Notes: generated by a model from the sequence alone, not told the origin. A stretch of DNA of 64,000 bases from JAKOUY01 sp037045185 (GCA_037045185.1 JBAOHQ010000001.1:62001-126000); one strand, 5' to 3'. Positions 36,407 through 53,580 are shown, counted from the stretch's first letter. Translations and numbers: made by a program.

Positions 36407-36988
36407 GTGATCGATGCGTTGATCGTCGGCCTGGGCAACCCGGGCAAGGAGTATCAGCGAACCCGTCACAACCTCGGCCAGGAGTGCGTCGGGCTGTTGG
36501 CCCAGCGTGCCGGCGAGACCCTCAAGGTAGGTCGCGACCGGGCGATGGTGGCCGACGCCCGCCTGTGTGCCAAGCGGGTCGTGCTGGCCTTCCCGATCAC
36601 GTACATGAACGAGAGCGGCCAGGCCGTCGGCGCGCTGATGCGCCGCCACCGGCTCACCGATCCGGCGCGGTTGATCGTGATCCACGACGAGTTGGACCTC
36701 CCGCCCGGGCAGGTGCGCATCAAGGTGGGCGGCGGGCTGGCCGGCAACAACGGGCTGCGCAGCATCACCCAGCACCTCAAGACCCAGGACTACCTGCGCG
36801 TCCGCATCGGCATCGGCAAGCCGCCCGGCAAGCAGCACGGCGCCAACCACGTCCTGGCCAGGGTCAGCACGGCCGAGCGCGCCGTGTTCGATGCCGCCGT
36901 GGTGGAGGCCGCCGACGCCGTGGAGATGATCCTCGCCGAAGGCCCCGACGCGGCGATGCGCCACCTTCACGCGCCGCGAGATCCGTGA
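36407..36988 (+). CDS. pth: Peptidyl-tRNA hydrolase
   Basis: Recycles peptidyl-tRNAs that fall off ribosomes. It has 193 residues. GLGNPGKEYQRTRHNLGQ holds the conserved Asn and catalytic His; the Asp is in IHDELDLPPG; GGLAGNNGLRSI follows. The start is GTG 36407 (AGG just upstream is too close to be a good site), chosen because it directly precedes the first strand. The stop overlaps the GTG of the next gene. Confidence 0.95.
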   Translation: MIDALIVGLGNPGKEYQRTRHNLGQECVGLLAQRAGETLKVGRDRAMVADARLCAKRVVLAFPITYMNESGQAVGALMRRHRLTDPARLIVIHDELDLPPGQVRIKVGGGLAGNNGLRSITQHLKTQDYLRVRIGIGKPPGKQHGANHVLARVSTAERAVFDAAVVEAADAVEMILAEGPDAAMRHLHAPRDP

Positions 36989-37587
36989 GCGCCACGGCGG
37001 GGTTCGATGCCGTGGTCCTGGCGGGCGGAGCGTCGCGTCGGTGGGGCGGCGCCGACAAGCTGGCCGCCATCATCGACGGGCACAGCGTGCTCCGGTGGAC
37101 CGTCAGTGGGTTGCTGCGCGGCGGCGCCTCTCGCGTCGTCTGTGCCGGGCCGGCGCGCCCGCTGGGCGACGAGGTCGACCGGCGAGTGGTGTGGTGCAGC
37201 GAGGCGCCAGCAGGCTCGGGGCCGATCGCGGGCATCCGCGCCGCGCTCGCCCACGTGGAAACCACGATGTGCTGGCTGTCGGCGGGCGACCAGCCGCTCT
37301 TCGCCGGGGCGATGGCTGACCTCTCCGCGGCAATCGCCGACCGGCCGGGCGTGGACGCCGTCGTGCTGGTGACCGACGCCCGACGCCAGCACCTGGCAGC
37401 GCTGTGGCGCACGCCGGCCCTGGCCAGGAGTGCCACCACCGTGGCGGGCGATGCCGCCGTCTCCGCGTTGTACGCCACTGCAACCGTGGCCGAGGTCCCC
37501 GACAGCGGGCAGTGGGCGGACGACTGCGATGATCCGCAGGCCTTCGAGCAGTTGGCCGACGCAGTTCGGCGAGCCAACCATCCGTAG
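36985..37587 (+). CDS. MobA-like NTP transferase
   Basis: A 200-residue nucleotidyltransferase of the GT-A fold. The signature is VVLAGGASRRWGGADKLAAIIDG, with the Gly-rich loop and Lys as in MobA; GPIAGIRAAL and WLSAGDQPLF (metal Asp) follow. MobA couples GTP to molybdopterin; CofC-like and other relatives exist, and no molybdenum gene is adjacent, so the substrate is open. Start GTG 36985 is coupled to pth. Confidence 0.85.
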   Translation: MSATAGFDAVVLAGGASRRWGGADKLAAIIDGHSVLRWTVSGLLRGGASRVVCAGPARPLGDEVDRRVVWCSEAPAGSGPIAGIRAALAHVETTMCWLSAGDQPLFAGAMADLSAAIADRPGVDAVVLVTDARRQHLAALWRTPALARSATTVAGDAAVSALYATATVAEVPDSGQWADDCDDPQAFEQLADAVRRANHP

Positions 37588-37611
37588 CAGACCCCCGATC
37601 AGCGGTCCCCG

Positions 37612-37617
37612 TATGCT
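37612..37617 (+). promoter_or_regulatory. Putative -10 element (TATGCT) of treS, leaderless type
   Basis: TATGCT eight bases before the treS ATG. No ribosome-binding site is seen between them. Confidence 0.4.
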
Positions 37618-37625
37618 CGACCGGG

Positions 37626-40908
<3,283 letters not shown>

Positions 40909-40960
40909 CGCCACGGCGCCCCAGGGGCCGGTCAGGCTCGCCGGGGTGTGAGCCGCCGAA

Positions 40961-40966
40961 TAGGCT
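40961..40966 (+). promoter_or_regulatory. Putative -10 element (TAGGCT) of otsA
   Basis: TAGGCT 12 bases upstream of the otsA ATG, in the 70-base gap after treS. Confidence 0.3.
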
Positions 40967-40978
40967 GTCAGCAACCCC

Positions 40979-42386
40979 ATGCCCCGACGACCGACATCTG
41001 CCCGGCAACTGGTAGTGGTCGCCAACCGACTTCCTGTGCACCTGGTGGCGACTACCGCCGGTCGGCCGCCGCGTTGGCAGCGAAGCCCCGGCGGGCTGGT
41101 GACTGCGCTCGGACCGGCGTTGGCCTCCAGCTCGACCACCTGGGTGGGGTGGCCCGGAGGCGCCCATGATGAGGCGCCCCCGGAGAAGTCGCGCTCGATC
41201 CGCCTCGTGCCGGTGTCGATCAGCCAGGACGAGGAGGAGCGCTACTACGCCGGATTCTCCAACGGCGCCCTGTGGCCGCTGTACCACGACGCCATCGTCA
41301 CACCAACGTTCCAGACCGACTGGTGGGACGCCTATGTGGAGGTCAACCAACGATTCGCCGACGCCGCATCGGCCGCGGCGGTGGCCGGCGCCACCGTCTG
41401 GGTGCACGATTATCAGCTCCAGCTGGTTCCGCGGATGTTGCGCCGCCAGCGCCCGGACCTGCGCATCGGCTTCTTCCTGCACATCCCGTTCCCTGCCCAG
41501 GAGCTGTTCCTACGCTTACCGTGGCGTTCGGCGCTCATCGAGGGTCTGCTCGGCGCCGACGTCGTCGGGTTCCAGACCGCGGTCGGCGCCCAGAACTTCC
41601 GCGCCGTTGCCGGCCGTCTACTTGGTTGCGCCCTGGACGGCGCCACGATCGACCAGGGCGGCCGACGTGTCCTCGCCGACAGCTTTCCGATCGGGATCGA
41701 TGCGGCGGCCGTCAGCACCATGGCGCGGGCCCCGGCGACCATCGCCCGCGCCGCCCAGATCCGGCACCAGCTGGGAGATCCCAAGACGGTGCTGCTCGGC
41801 GTCGACCGGCTGGACTACACCAAGGGCATCAACGCCCGATTGCAGGCGCTCGAGGAGCTGCTGCGCGAGCAGCGCCTCGACCCTGGTCAGACCGTGATGG
41901 TGCAGATCGCTCAGCCGTCGCGCGACGACGTCGCCTGGCTACGCCGACATCCGCCGGCGAGGTCAACGAGCGGGTCGGGCGAATCAACGGCGCGTACTCC
42001 AGCGCTGCACAAGGTGGTCGATCAAGTACCTCCACCATGGGCAGTCCACCAGGGAGCTGATCGCCCTCTACGCGATCGCTGACGTGATGCTGGTTACCCC
42101 GTTCCGCGACGGCATGAACCTGGTCGCCAAGGAGTACGTCGCCGCGCGCACCGACCACACCGGGCTGCTGATCCTGTCGGAGTTCGCCGGTGCAGCGCAC
42201 CAGCTGAAGGACGCAGTGCACGTCAATCCCTTCGACATCGAAGGGCTGAAGGACGCCATCGACGCCGCCGTCCACAGCCCCCCTCCGGATGCGGCAGCGC
42301 GGATGGCACGGATGTTCGCTCAAGTGCACGACCATGACGCCACGGAGTGGGCCACGGGCTTCCTCGCGGCCCTCGACCGAGCATGA
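40979..42386 (+). CDS. otsA: Trehalose-6-phosphate synthase, three single-base frameshifts
   Basis: GT20 enzyme that joins glucose from a nucleotide sugar to glucose 6-phosphate. About 469 residues when corrected. VVVANRLPVHL at the start, SPGGLVTALGPAL, WVHDYQLQLVPRMLR, FFLHIPFPAQELF, GVDRLDYTKGI, then, after the slips, PFRDGMNLVAKEYVA and the C-terminal EFAGAAHQL. The frame changes by an extra C at 41939, an extra G near 41955, and a missing base near 42020. Within each frame the protein matches the family, so I treat it as an intact gene with sequence errors. The stop overlaps the otsB start (ATGA). Confidence 0.88.
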
Positions 42387-43140
42387 CCGATGCGCACCTG
42401 ATCCGCCAGGTCGGCCGCCTGGCCGGGGCGCCGCGACTGCTGGTGGGCAGCGACTTCGACGGCACCCTCTCCGTCCTGTGCGATCGCCCGGACCACGCCG
42501 TCATCGAGCCACGGGCGCGGCAGGCGCTCGAGTCGCTGGCGGAGCTGCCCCGGACATCAGTGGCGGTGATCTCGGGCCGGACACGCGCCGAGTTGGTGGG
42601 CCTGGTCGGCTGCCACACGGGGATCCAGCTGATCGGAGCGCACGGCGCCGAGCGCGCCGGCGTGCCGATCGGGATCAGTGACACCGGCGCTCTCCGTGCG
42701 TGGGATACAGGACACCGTCGCGGCGATCGTGGCCGGCCGCCAAGGGTTCTTGCTGGAGCGCAAACCCACGGGCGTGACACTGCACTACCGGCTCGTTCGT
42801 GACCGCAACACGGTGGACCAGGTGATGCAGTCCGTGCTCGCAGGTCCCACGGCGGCGCCGGGAGTCCGCACGATCGCCGGAAAGGAAGTGCTGGAGCTGA
42901 CGATCGCGCTGGCCACCGAAGGGCTCCACGGTCCGGGAAGCCCGCCGCGGGGTGACGCACACCCTGTTCCTCGGCGACGACATCACCGACGAGGACGCCT
43001 TCGCGGTGCTGGGACCCGACGACGTCGGCGTGAAGGTGGGTGACGGAGCGACAGCACGCACCTCCCATCGGGTCGCTGGAGTCAGCGAGGTGGCCGAGCT
43101 CCTCGAGACGCTGGCCCGGCTGCGCACGACGCACCGATGA
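42383..43140 (+). CDS. otsB: Trehalose-6-phosphate phosphatase, two single-base frameshifts
   Basis: HAD-type phosphatase that completes trehalose synthesis. About 251 residues when corrected. Motif I is GSDFDGTLSVL; motif II VAVISGRTRAEL; ELIGAHG-like QLIGAHGAER; then, after an extra G near 42703, GFLLERKPTGVTLHYR and GKEVLEL; and, after an extra C near 42926, TLFLGDDITDEDAF, the motif IV. ATG 42383 overlaps the otsA stop. After the gene comes a 129-base stretch with only the putative mfd promoter. Confidence 0.87.
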
Positions 43141-43253
43141 ACATCCCATGGGGAGCAGCACCGGGCCGGATCGACGAGCACCACAGCACGGCGCCGCACT
43201 CACCTGGCCGTTGCGCACGAGGCATTGCCGACGCAACGTCAGCGCAACGCCAT

Positions 43254-43259
43254 TAGCGT
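43254..43259 (+). promoter_or_regulatory. Putative -10 element (TAGCGT) of mfd
   Basis: TAGCGT ten bases upstream of the mfd ATG at 43270. Confidence 0.3.
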
Positions 43260-43269
43260 GGCGAGGCCC

Positions 43270-46676
<3,407 letters not shown>

Positions 46677-46693
<17 letters not shown>

Positions 46694-47713
46694 GCGCGGC
46701 GCGCACACCGCGCGCGCCAGGCTGAGGTCCTCCCGGGCCTCGACCACCAGCGTGACCAGCCCGCCGAGCAACCCGTCGGCCACACGCCGGCGGACGATCT
46801 CACTGTGCTGGCCGACGCCGCCGGTGAACACCAGGGCATCGATGCGCTCCAGCGCGCCGGCCATCTGACCGACACCGGCGCGCACCCGATGGACGTACAC
46901 GTCCAGAGCCAGCGAGGCGTCGGCGTCACCAGCCGAGGCCCGGGCGATCACCTCGCGCATGTCCGACGACCCGCACAGCCCGGCCAACCCTGACTCCCGC
47001 TCCAGGCCCTGGCGCAACCCACGCGCCGTGACGCCTGCGCGCTCCACCAACCAGGCCAGGGCGCCGGGGTCAACGTCGCCCGAACGCTTGGCCATCACGA
47101 GCCCGGCCACGGGGGTCAACCCCATCGTGGTGTCGACGCTGATGCCGTTGCGGACCGCGCACAGCGAGCCGCCCGATCCGAGGTGGGCGATCACCAGCGA
47201 GACGTCGTCCTCGGCGCGGCCCAACTCGGCGGCCGCCGAGCGCGTCGCCGCCTCGAACGACAGGCCGTGGAACCCGAACTTGCGGACCCCCAGCGCCCGC
47301 CAGGCCGCCGGGACGGCGTAGGTGCGCGCCGCCGCCGGGAGTGTGGCGTGGAAGGCAGTGTCGAAGCAGGCGACGTGGGCCACGCCGGGCAGCGCCCGGC
47401 GGGCGGCGCGGATGGCGCTCAACGCCCGTGGTTGGTGGGTGGGAACCAACGGGACCAGATCGCCGAGGGCGGCGAGCACCTCGTCGTCCACCACGGTGGG
47501 CTGGACGAAGCGCTCACCTCCGTGGACCACACGATGGCCGACCGCGTCGACCTGGCCCATCTCGGCGATCGCCGCCGTGAGCGCGTCAGCATCGACCTCG
47601 CCGTCGAGGGGGACCTCACGCTCAGCCAGGACGTCGTCGTCCACGTCCAGCAGGCACAACTTCAACGACGACGAGCCGGTGTTGACGGTGAGGACCCGCG
47701 GCGCGGCCCCCAT
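46677..47713 (-). CDS. ackA: Acetate kinase, probable frameshift near the 3' end
   Basis: Transfers phosphate between acetyl phosphate and ADP. TVNTGSSSLK near the N-terminus, GHRVVHGGE, ACFDTAFHATLP, FGFHGLSFEAAT, IAHLGSGGSLCAV, MGLTPVAGLVM, and VFTGGVGQHSEIVR are present. As read, the frame runs 200 bases into mfd on the other strand and ends in residues that do not match; a one-base slip near 46706 gives the usual ending (AREDLSLARAV, then RAALSSPG) with a stop at 46677. That version is about 345 residues, at the short end for the family. ATG 47713 shares its A with the phosphoketolase stop (TGATG). Confidence 0.88.
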
Positions 47714-50081
47714 CAGCGCGCCTCGGGCGACCAGTGCCACCCGGACACGTACGGTGCGTCCTCGCCGTGCTCACGGGTGTACAGCCGCGCCGCCAGGCGC
47801 TGATCACTCATCTCCTGGCGCAGTTGGGCCTGGCGGGCGCGCAGGCCGGGCACCCGGTCGATGACGTCCATCACCAGGTGGTAGCGGTCGAGATCGTTGA
47901 GCATGACCATGTCGAACGGCGTGGTGGTGGTGCCCTCCTCCTTGTAGCCGCGCACGTGCAGGTTGGCGTGGTTGGTACGCCGGTAGGCCAGGCGGTGGAT
48001 GAGCCACGGGTAGCCGTGGTAGGCGAACACGACCGGGCGGTCGGTGGTGAACAGGTCGTCGAACTCGGCGTCGGACAGGCCGTTGGGATGCTCACTGGGC
48101 GGCTGCAGGCGCATCAGGTCCACCACGTTGACCACCCTGACCTTCAGCTCGGGGAGTCGCTCACGCAGGATCGAGGTCGCCGCCAGCACTTCCAGCGTGG
48201 GGACGTCGCCGGCACAGGCCAGCACCACGTCGGGGTCGCCACCGGCGTCGTTCGAGGCCCACGGGAAGAGCCCGATTCCCCGCTCGCAATGGGCCAAGGC
48301 CTCGTCCACCGACAGCCATTGTGGGGCGGGTTGCTTGCCGGCGACGATCACGTTGACGCAGTCACGGCTGCGCAGGCAGCGGTCGGCGACGGCGAGCAGC
48401 GTGTTGGCGTCGGGCGGGAGGTAGACGCGGATCACCTCGGCCTTCTTGTTGACGACGTGGTCGATGAACCCGGGGTCCTGGTGGGAGAAGCCGTTGTGGT
48501 CCTGGCGCCAGACATGGCTCGTCAGCAGGTAGGTCAGCGAGGCGATCGGCCGGCGCCAGGGGATCCGCTTGGTCGTCCGCAGCCACTTGGCGTGCTGGTT
48601 GAACATCGAGTCGATGATGTGGATGAAGGCCTCGTAGCTGGTGAACAGCCCGTGACGTCCGGTCAGCAGGTAACCCTCCAGCCAGCCCTGGCAGAGGTGC
48701 TCGGAGAGGATCTCCATCACCCGCCCGCCAGGTCCGAGATGCTCGTCGGTGGGCAGCACCTCGGCGTTCCACGCTCGCGTGGTCACGTGGAACGACGCGC
48801 CGAGCCGGTTGGACTCGACCTCGTCGGGGCCGAACAGGCGGAAGTTGTCCGGGTTCTCGGTCATGACCGCGGCGACCCAGGTGCCGAGCCGCCGGGTGGC
48901 CTCGTCGGACAGCGCTCCCGGCGGCGCTGACCTCGGCGCCGAACGCCCGCCAGTCAGGGAGACGCAGATCACGCAGCAGCTTGCCGCCGTTGGTGTGCGG
49001 GTTGTCGCTGATGCGCAGCTCACCGGTGGGCGCGTTGGCCCCAACGGTGGGCACGCCGTCGTCGTCGAAGAGCTCCTCGGGCCGGTACGACCGCAGCCAG
49101 GTCTCCAGCTGGGCCCGATGGTCACCGTCGGAGCGGACGTTGGCCAGGGGCACCTGGTGGCTGCGCCAGGTCCCCTCCACCACGACGCCGTCCACCGTCG
49201 CCGGGCCGGTCCAGCCCTTCGGGGTACGCAGGATGATCATCGGCCATGGCGCACGCTCGGTGACGCCGCCTTCGCGTGCTGCTCGCTGGATCTGGGCGAT
49301 GCGGTCGAGGCAGCGGTCGAGCACCTCGGCCATCCGGTGGTGGACCGCCACCGGGTCGTCGCCGGCCACCACGTGCGGTTCGTAGCCGTAACCCTGGAAT
49401 AGGGCCAGCAGCTCGGACTCGGGGATCCGCGCCAGCACCGTGGGGTTGGCGATCTTGTAGCCGTTGAGGTGCAGGATCGGCAGCACTGCGCCATCGCGGC
49501 GCGGGTCGAGGAACTTGTTGGAATGCCAGCTGGCCGCCAGTGGACCGGTCTCGGCCTCCCCGTCGCCCACCACGCAGGCGACGACCTGGTCCGGGGTTGT
49601 CGAACGCCGCGCCGAAGGCGTGGACCAGCGCATAGCCCAGCTCGCCGCCCTCGTGCATCGACCCGGGGACCTCGGGGGCGACGTGACTGGGGATCCCGCC
49701 GGGGAAGGAGAACTGGCGGAACAGCAGGCCCATCCCCTCGGCATCCCGGCTGACGCTGGTGTATCGCTCCGACCACGTGCCCTCCAGCCAGGCGTTGGCC
49801 ACCGCCGACGGGCCACCGTGGCCCGGCCCGACGATCCACAGCATGCGCTGGTGGCGGGCGATGATCGCCCGGTTGAGGTGGGCGTAGATCAGGTTCAGTC
49901 CCGGCGAGGTGCCCCAGTGCCCGAGGAGCCGCGGCTTGACGTGCTCGGCCAGCAGCGGCTCTCTCAGCAACGGATTGGCCAGCAGGTAGATCTGGCCGAC
50001 GGACAGGTAGTTGGCGGCCCGCCACCACCGATCGACGACGTCCAACTCGGCGGCGGGGAGGTATTCGTGCACGGCATCCAC
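47713..50081 (-). CDS. xfp: Phosphoketolase (xylulose-5-P/fructose-6-P), two frameshifts
   Basis: TPP enzyme that splits xylulose 5-phosphate or fructose 6-phosphate to acetyl phosphate. Corrected length 788 residues, the family size. YLSVGQIYLLANPLL and LLGHWGTSPGLNLIYAHLNR at the N-terminus; GPGHGGPS; the TPP/Mg motif VVGDGEAETGPLA; HLNGYKIANPTVL; SHQVPLANVR; then the PYR and C-terminal domains with QDHNGFSHQDPGF. One extra base near 49594 and one near 48923 break it into three frames. Acetyl phosphate goes directly to AckA, whose gene overlaps the stop, so the pair makes ATP and acetate. Confidence 0.92.
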
Positions 50082-50171
50082 GGCGCGGACGTTACCCCCG
50101 CCCTGCGGCGCCTGCCTGGCCCTCGTCTGACGCCCCGGTGAACGGTCCCTTGCCGGGACCTGGCGGCGCCG

Positions 50172-50453
50172 TCAGGGAGCGGAGGTCTGACCGACCATCG
50201 AATCGTGCGGCGCCATCGAGTCATGCGGCGCCATCGAATCGTGCGGCGCCATCGAATCGTGCGGCGCCATCGAATCGTGCGGCGCCATCGAATCGTGCGG
50301 TGCCATCGAATCGTTCGGGACCATCGAATCGTGCGGGACGGTCGCCGCCGGCGGCGGCGTGGTGGCCGCGGGAGACACCGCATCGTCCCCGCAGGCGGAG
50401 AGCACCACCGCGGTGGCGACAGAGGCAACGAGGAACAGGGAACGTCGACGCAT
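50172..50453 (-). CDS. Small lipoprotein with eight HDSMAP-type repeats
   Basis: A 93-residue protein with a lipoprotein signal (LFLVASVATAVVLSAC) followed by CGDD and a Pro/Thr/Ala linker. The rest is eight copies of a six-residue unit, P-H-D-S-M-A/V, encoded by an 18-base tandem repeat. His-Asp-Met-rich repeats resemble copper-binding segments of periplasmic proteins, but I know no exact match, and a stretchable surface spacer is also possible. GAAAGG is seen upstream of ATG 50453. It stands alone between phosphoketolase and amylosucrase. Confidence 0.75.
   Translation of the reverse strand: MRRRSLFLVASVATAVVLSACGDDAVSPAATTPPPAATVPHDSMVPNDSMAPHDSMAPHDSMAPHDSMAPHDSMAPHDSMAPHDSMVGQTSAP
50195..50338. 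repeat. Tandem repeat, eight copies of an 18-base unit
   Basis: Unit CCATCGAATCGTGCGGCG (plus strand), starting at 50195, 50213, 50231, 50249, 50267, 50285, 50303 and 50321. Four units are identical; the others differ by one to three bases. The length is a multiple of three, so copy-number changes keep the lipoprotein frame. Confidence 0.95.
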
Positions 50454-50546
50454 GGGAACGGCCTTTCGTGAGTGACCAGGCCATCGTCCACGGTAGTTCT
50501 GTCCGGGCGGGAGCGCGGCGGAGAACGACCGGAAAACTCCGCCGTC

Positions 50547-52432
50547 TCAGCCGAGCCCCTGCTCCACCAGCCAGATGTAGCCCAGGGCGTCGAGGTCCGC
50601 GGCATCACCGTCGAGGCGCGCTCCGCTGGCGCGCACCGTGTCCGGGTCGATCAGCCCGACCTCACCCATGCCGATCCGCTCGGGCTGGTCGCCGACGTTG
50701 GCCAGCATGACGAACCGTCCATGCACCGGATGGGTGCGGCTGTAGCACAGCACCGCCCACCGCCCGACGTCCACGACACTGGTAGGGGTCGCGGCGTCGA
50801 GGGCCTCCACCGAGCGCCGAGCCTCACCCAACCCGACCAGGGCCGCGAACAGGCGGGCCTCCACCGTGCCGGGCGTGCCGCGGCGGGCAGCCGCCGCCCA
50901 GTCCATCGGTGGCCGGTGCATCCACCGGTTGTCGTCACGGCGGGCCGGGTCGGTCAGGTAGGTGAGGTCGTTGGTCAGGCCGAGCTCGTCGCCCATGTAC
51001 AGCAGCGGGATCCCGGCATAGGCGTACACCGCGGCATACATCACCTCGACAGCGCCGGCAGGCCAGGTCCAGCGCCACGTCGTCGCCCACGGCCACGGCC
51101 CGCTCGATGCCGCACAGCGCCGCCGCGGTGCCCGAGATCCGCCCGTCGCCCGTTGCCGGGTTGAACTGGAACACGGCACCCGACGCCGTCGTCCACGGCG
51201 GGACCCCGGAGTAGAACTCGTTCAGGAAGGTGCGGTGGGCGTGACCGGTCCACCCGGCGACGGCGGCGTCCTCGTCCATCACCGCCCAGCCGATGTCGTC
51301 GTGGCAGCGGGCGTAGTTCACCCATCCGGCATGGGTCGGCATCCGGCCTAGCCGGCGCAGAGCGTGCCCGAGGACGCGGGTGTCCTTGGCAGCCAGCGAG
51401 CTCCACAGCTGGACCATCAGCTGGTTGTTGTACCCGATGTCGCACTCGTGGCGTTCGGGTTCGCCAGCGCCGAGGTAGCCGAGCAGGTCCTCGGGCGCCA
51501 CGATCGCTTCGGACTTGAAGATCGTCGCCGGCGCGGCGATGGCCAGCAGCGCCCGCAGGGTGGTCAGCAGCGTGTGCACCTCGGGCTGGTTCTCGCAGGA
51601 CGTGCCCTCGCGCTTCCACAGGAAGGGCACCGCGTCGAGGCGCAGCACGTCGATCCCCTGGGACGCCAGGTGGAGGATGATGTCCACGAACTCGGCGAAG
51701 ACCTGCGGGTTGGCCCAGTTGAGATCCCACTGGAACTCGTGGAACGTGGTCCACGCCCACTGCCCGCAGTCGTCCAGCCAGGTGAAGTTCTTCGGGGCAA
51801 AGGTCGGGAAGACCTCGCGCAGCGTGCGCTCGTAGCGATCCGGCATGGTCCGATCGGGGAAGAAGAAGTAGTAGTCCCGGTACGTCTCGTCGCCGGCACG
51901 GGCCTGCACGGCCCACGGGTGCTCCGCCGCGGTGTGGTTGAGCACCACATCCACGCACAGGTTGATGCCGTGCTCGTGGAGGTGACCAGCCAGCGCCCGC
52001 AGATCCTCCATCGTGCCGAGCGACGGGTCGACCTCGTCATAGGCGGTCACGGCGTACCCGCCGTCGTTCTCGCCGGAGCGGGCGCGCAGCACCGGCATGA
52101 CGTGCAGGTAGGTCACGCCCAACTCGTCGAGGTAGTCGAGGTGCTCGGCGACACCGGCCAGCGACCCGGCGAAACGATCGGCGTAGCACACGTAGCCGAT
52201 CTGGTCGCTGCGCTGGAACCATCCCGGGTCGGCGTCACGCCGCAGGTCACGGAGGAACAGCACCGGGTCACGCTCGTCCACGAATGTGCGGACACGCTGC
52301 TCGACGACCGCAGCGAGGGCTGGGGCAGCGTCGGGGTACAAGTCGGTCAGTCCGCGCCGGACCGCACCCCACCTGCGGGCCATGCCGCGCCTCGACGATC
52401 AGGCGGCGCATCGTGGTGGTGTCCTCCCCCAT
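50547..52432 (-). CDS. Amylosucrase-like GH13_4 glucosyltransferase, one or two frameshifts
   Basis: About 627 residues. GH13 subfamily 4 features: QIGYVCYADRFAGSLAGV, LHVMPVLRARSGENDGGYAV, DVVLNHTAAEHPWAV, NFTWLDDCGQW, nucleophile Asp in VLRLDAVPFLW, acid/base Glu in IFKSEAIVAPEDLLGYLG, and RCHDDIGW. Amylosucrases use sucrose to build alpha-1,4-glucan and release fructose; close relatives hydrolyse sucrose. An extra base near 51060 shifts the last 170 residues. I chose ATG 52432 because AGGGGGA lies just upstream; this needs a second one-base slip near 52388, otherwise the start is ATG 52383. It is divergent from lacI, sharing its operator. Confidence 0.85.
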
Positions 52433-52464
52433 CGGTTCCCCCTGGCGCTTCACCGGGCGGAGTG

Positions 52465-52470
52465 TATTCT
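52465..52470 (+). promoter_or_regulatory. Putative -10 element (TATTCT) of lacI
   Basis: TATTCT seven bases before the GTG at 52478. The LacI-type operator begins directly after it, so a bound repressor would block the start of transcription. Confidence 0.4.
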
Positions 52471-52477
52471 CTCCCGG

Positions 52478-53510
52478 GTGCAAGCGCTTTCAGCAGATCG
52501 CCTGCCGAGCGGTCCGGCAACGATCGAGGATGTCGCCTCGCGTGCCGGGGTCTCGACAGCCACGGTGAGCCGGGCCCTGCGCAACCACCCGAACGTCACC
52601 GACGGCACGCGCCGCAAGGTGCTCGACGCCGCCGCAGCGCTGAGCTACGTGGCCAACCCGAACGCCTCACGGCTGGCGTCGGGCCGCTCAGGCACCGTGG
52701 GCGTCCTGGCCCCGATCCTCACCAGCTGGTACACCAGCGAGGTCCTGGCCGGCGTGGAGGAGGTCCTGGCCGGGGAGCACTTCGACCTGCTGATCGGCAC
52801 GGCCACCACCACCGTGCCGCGACCGCGTCCTCAACGGAGACGCCGCCTTTCGCCAGCGCGTCGACGGCGTGCTGCTGGTCGACGTGTTCTGCGAGGAGTC
52901 GGGGGCCATCGCCCTGACCCGCCACGGACTCCCCGCCGTGGTCGTCGGCGAGCAGCTCGGCGCCGTGACGTCGATGTCGGTCGACAACCGCCTGGGCGCC
53001 GGGTTGGCCGCGGAACACCTCGTCACCCTGGGGCACCGGCGGATCGCGATGATCTCCGGTGGCGCCGATCCGCTGATCGCCGCCAGCGTCCCCGCCCAGC
53101 GGGCCGCCGGATTCGTCGCCGCCCTCGGGCGTCACGGCATCACCCTGCCAGACCGCTACCGCGCCGACGGCGGCTTCAGCATCGACGGTGGGCGGCGCGC
53201 CGCCCACCGACTGCTGGCCCTGCGCCAGCCACCGTCGGCGGTGTTCTGCATGAGCGACGAGATGGCCTTCGGTGTGCTCCAGGCGGCGGTGGAGCGCGGC
53301 GTCGCCGTTCCCAGCCAGCTCAGCGTGGTCGGCTTCGACGATCACAGCGTGTCAGGCGCCTTCGGGTTGACCACCGTGCGCCAGCCGGTGCGGCAGATGG
53401 GCCGGGTGGCGGCGCGAGCACTGCTGGAGCAGCTGGCCAACCCCACCGGCCCCGGCCACCACGCCATCCCCGTCGACCTGGTCGAGCGATCGAGCACCGG
53501 TCCGGCGTAA
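52478..53510 (+). CDS. LacI-family transcriptional regulator, one frameshift
   Basis: About 343 residues. The N-terminal HTH is ATIEDVASRAGVSTATVSRAL with the hinge helix YVANPNASRLASGRSG; the sugar-binding core follows with TVGVLAPILTSWYTSEVLAGVEE, then ITLPDRYRADGGFS and SVVGFDDHSVSGAFGLTTVRQP. One extra base near 52820 shifts the frame, without any loss of family match on either side. The start is probably GTG 52478, which lies at the operator edge; a leaderless message would fit. It probably represses amylosucrase, itself and the ABC importer downstream, which carries the same operator. Confidence 0.88.
52479..52492. promoter_or_regulatory. LacI-type operator between lacI and amylosucrase
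   Basis: TGCAAGCGCTTTCA, a near-palindrome with the central CG and AAGCGCTT core typical of LacI/GalR-family sites. It sits between the divergent genes. A near-identical copy lies in the ABC importer promoter. Confidence 0.75.
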
Positions 53511-53538
53511 TCGGCCGGCGGCGCCGTCCACCGGACAC

Positions 53539-53567
53539 TTGACGAGCCGGCGAATCCGGGCTACGTT
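53539..53567 (+). promoter_or_regulatory. Promoter of the alpha-glucoside ABC operon
   Basis: A -35 box TTGACG at 53539-53544 and a -10 box TACGTT at 53562-53567 with a 17-base spacer. The operator starts at the last -10 base, an ideal position for repression. One of the few promoters here with a clear -35. Confidence 0.6.
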
Positions 53568-53580
53568 GCAAGCGCTTACA
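53567..53580. promoter_or_regulatory. LacI-type operator of the ABC importer operon
   Basis: TGCAAGCGCTTACA, 13 of 14 bases identical to the site by lacI. It overlaps the transcription start region. Confidence 0.75.

Noticed and set aside
34646..36970. A 774-codon open frame on the minus strand over prs, rplY and pth
   Set aside because: It is antisense to three well-recognised genes. GC-rich codon bias keeps such frames open, and its composition (His, Gly, Val, Asp-rich) is that of a shadow frame.
50195..50338. Tandem repeat as a CRISPR array
   Set aside because: Units are adjacent with no spacers, 18 bases long, and in frame within a coding region.
50172..50471. Several overlapping open frames on both strands over the repeat
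   Set aside because: An 18-base repeat without stops keeps all frames open. Only the minus frame with a lipoprotein signal and a ribosome-binding site is supported.
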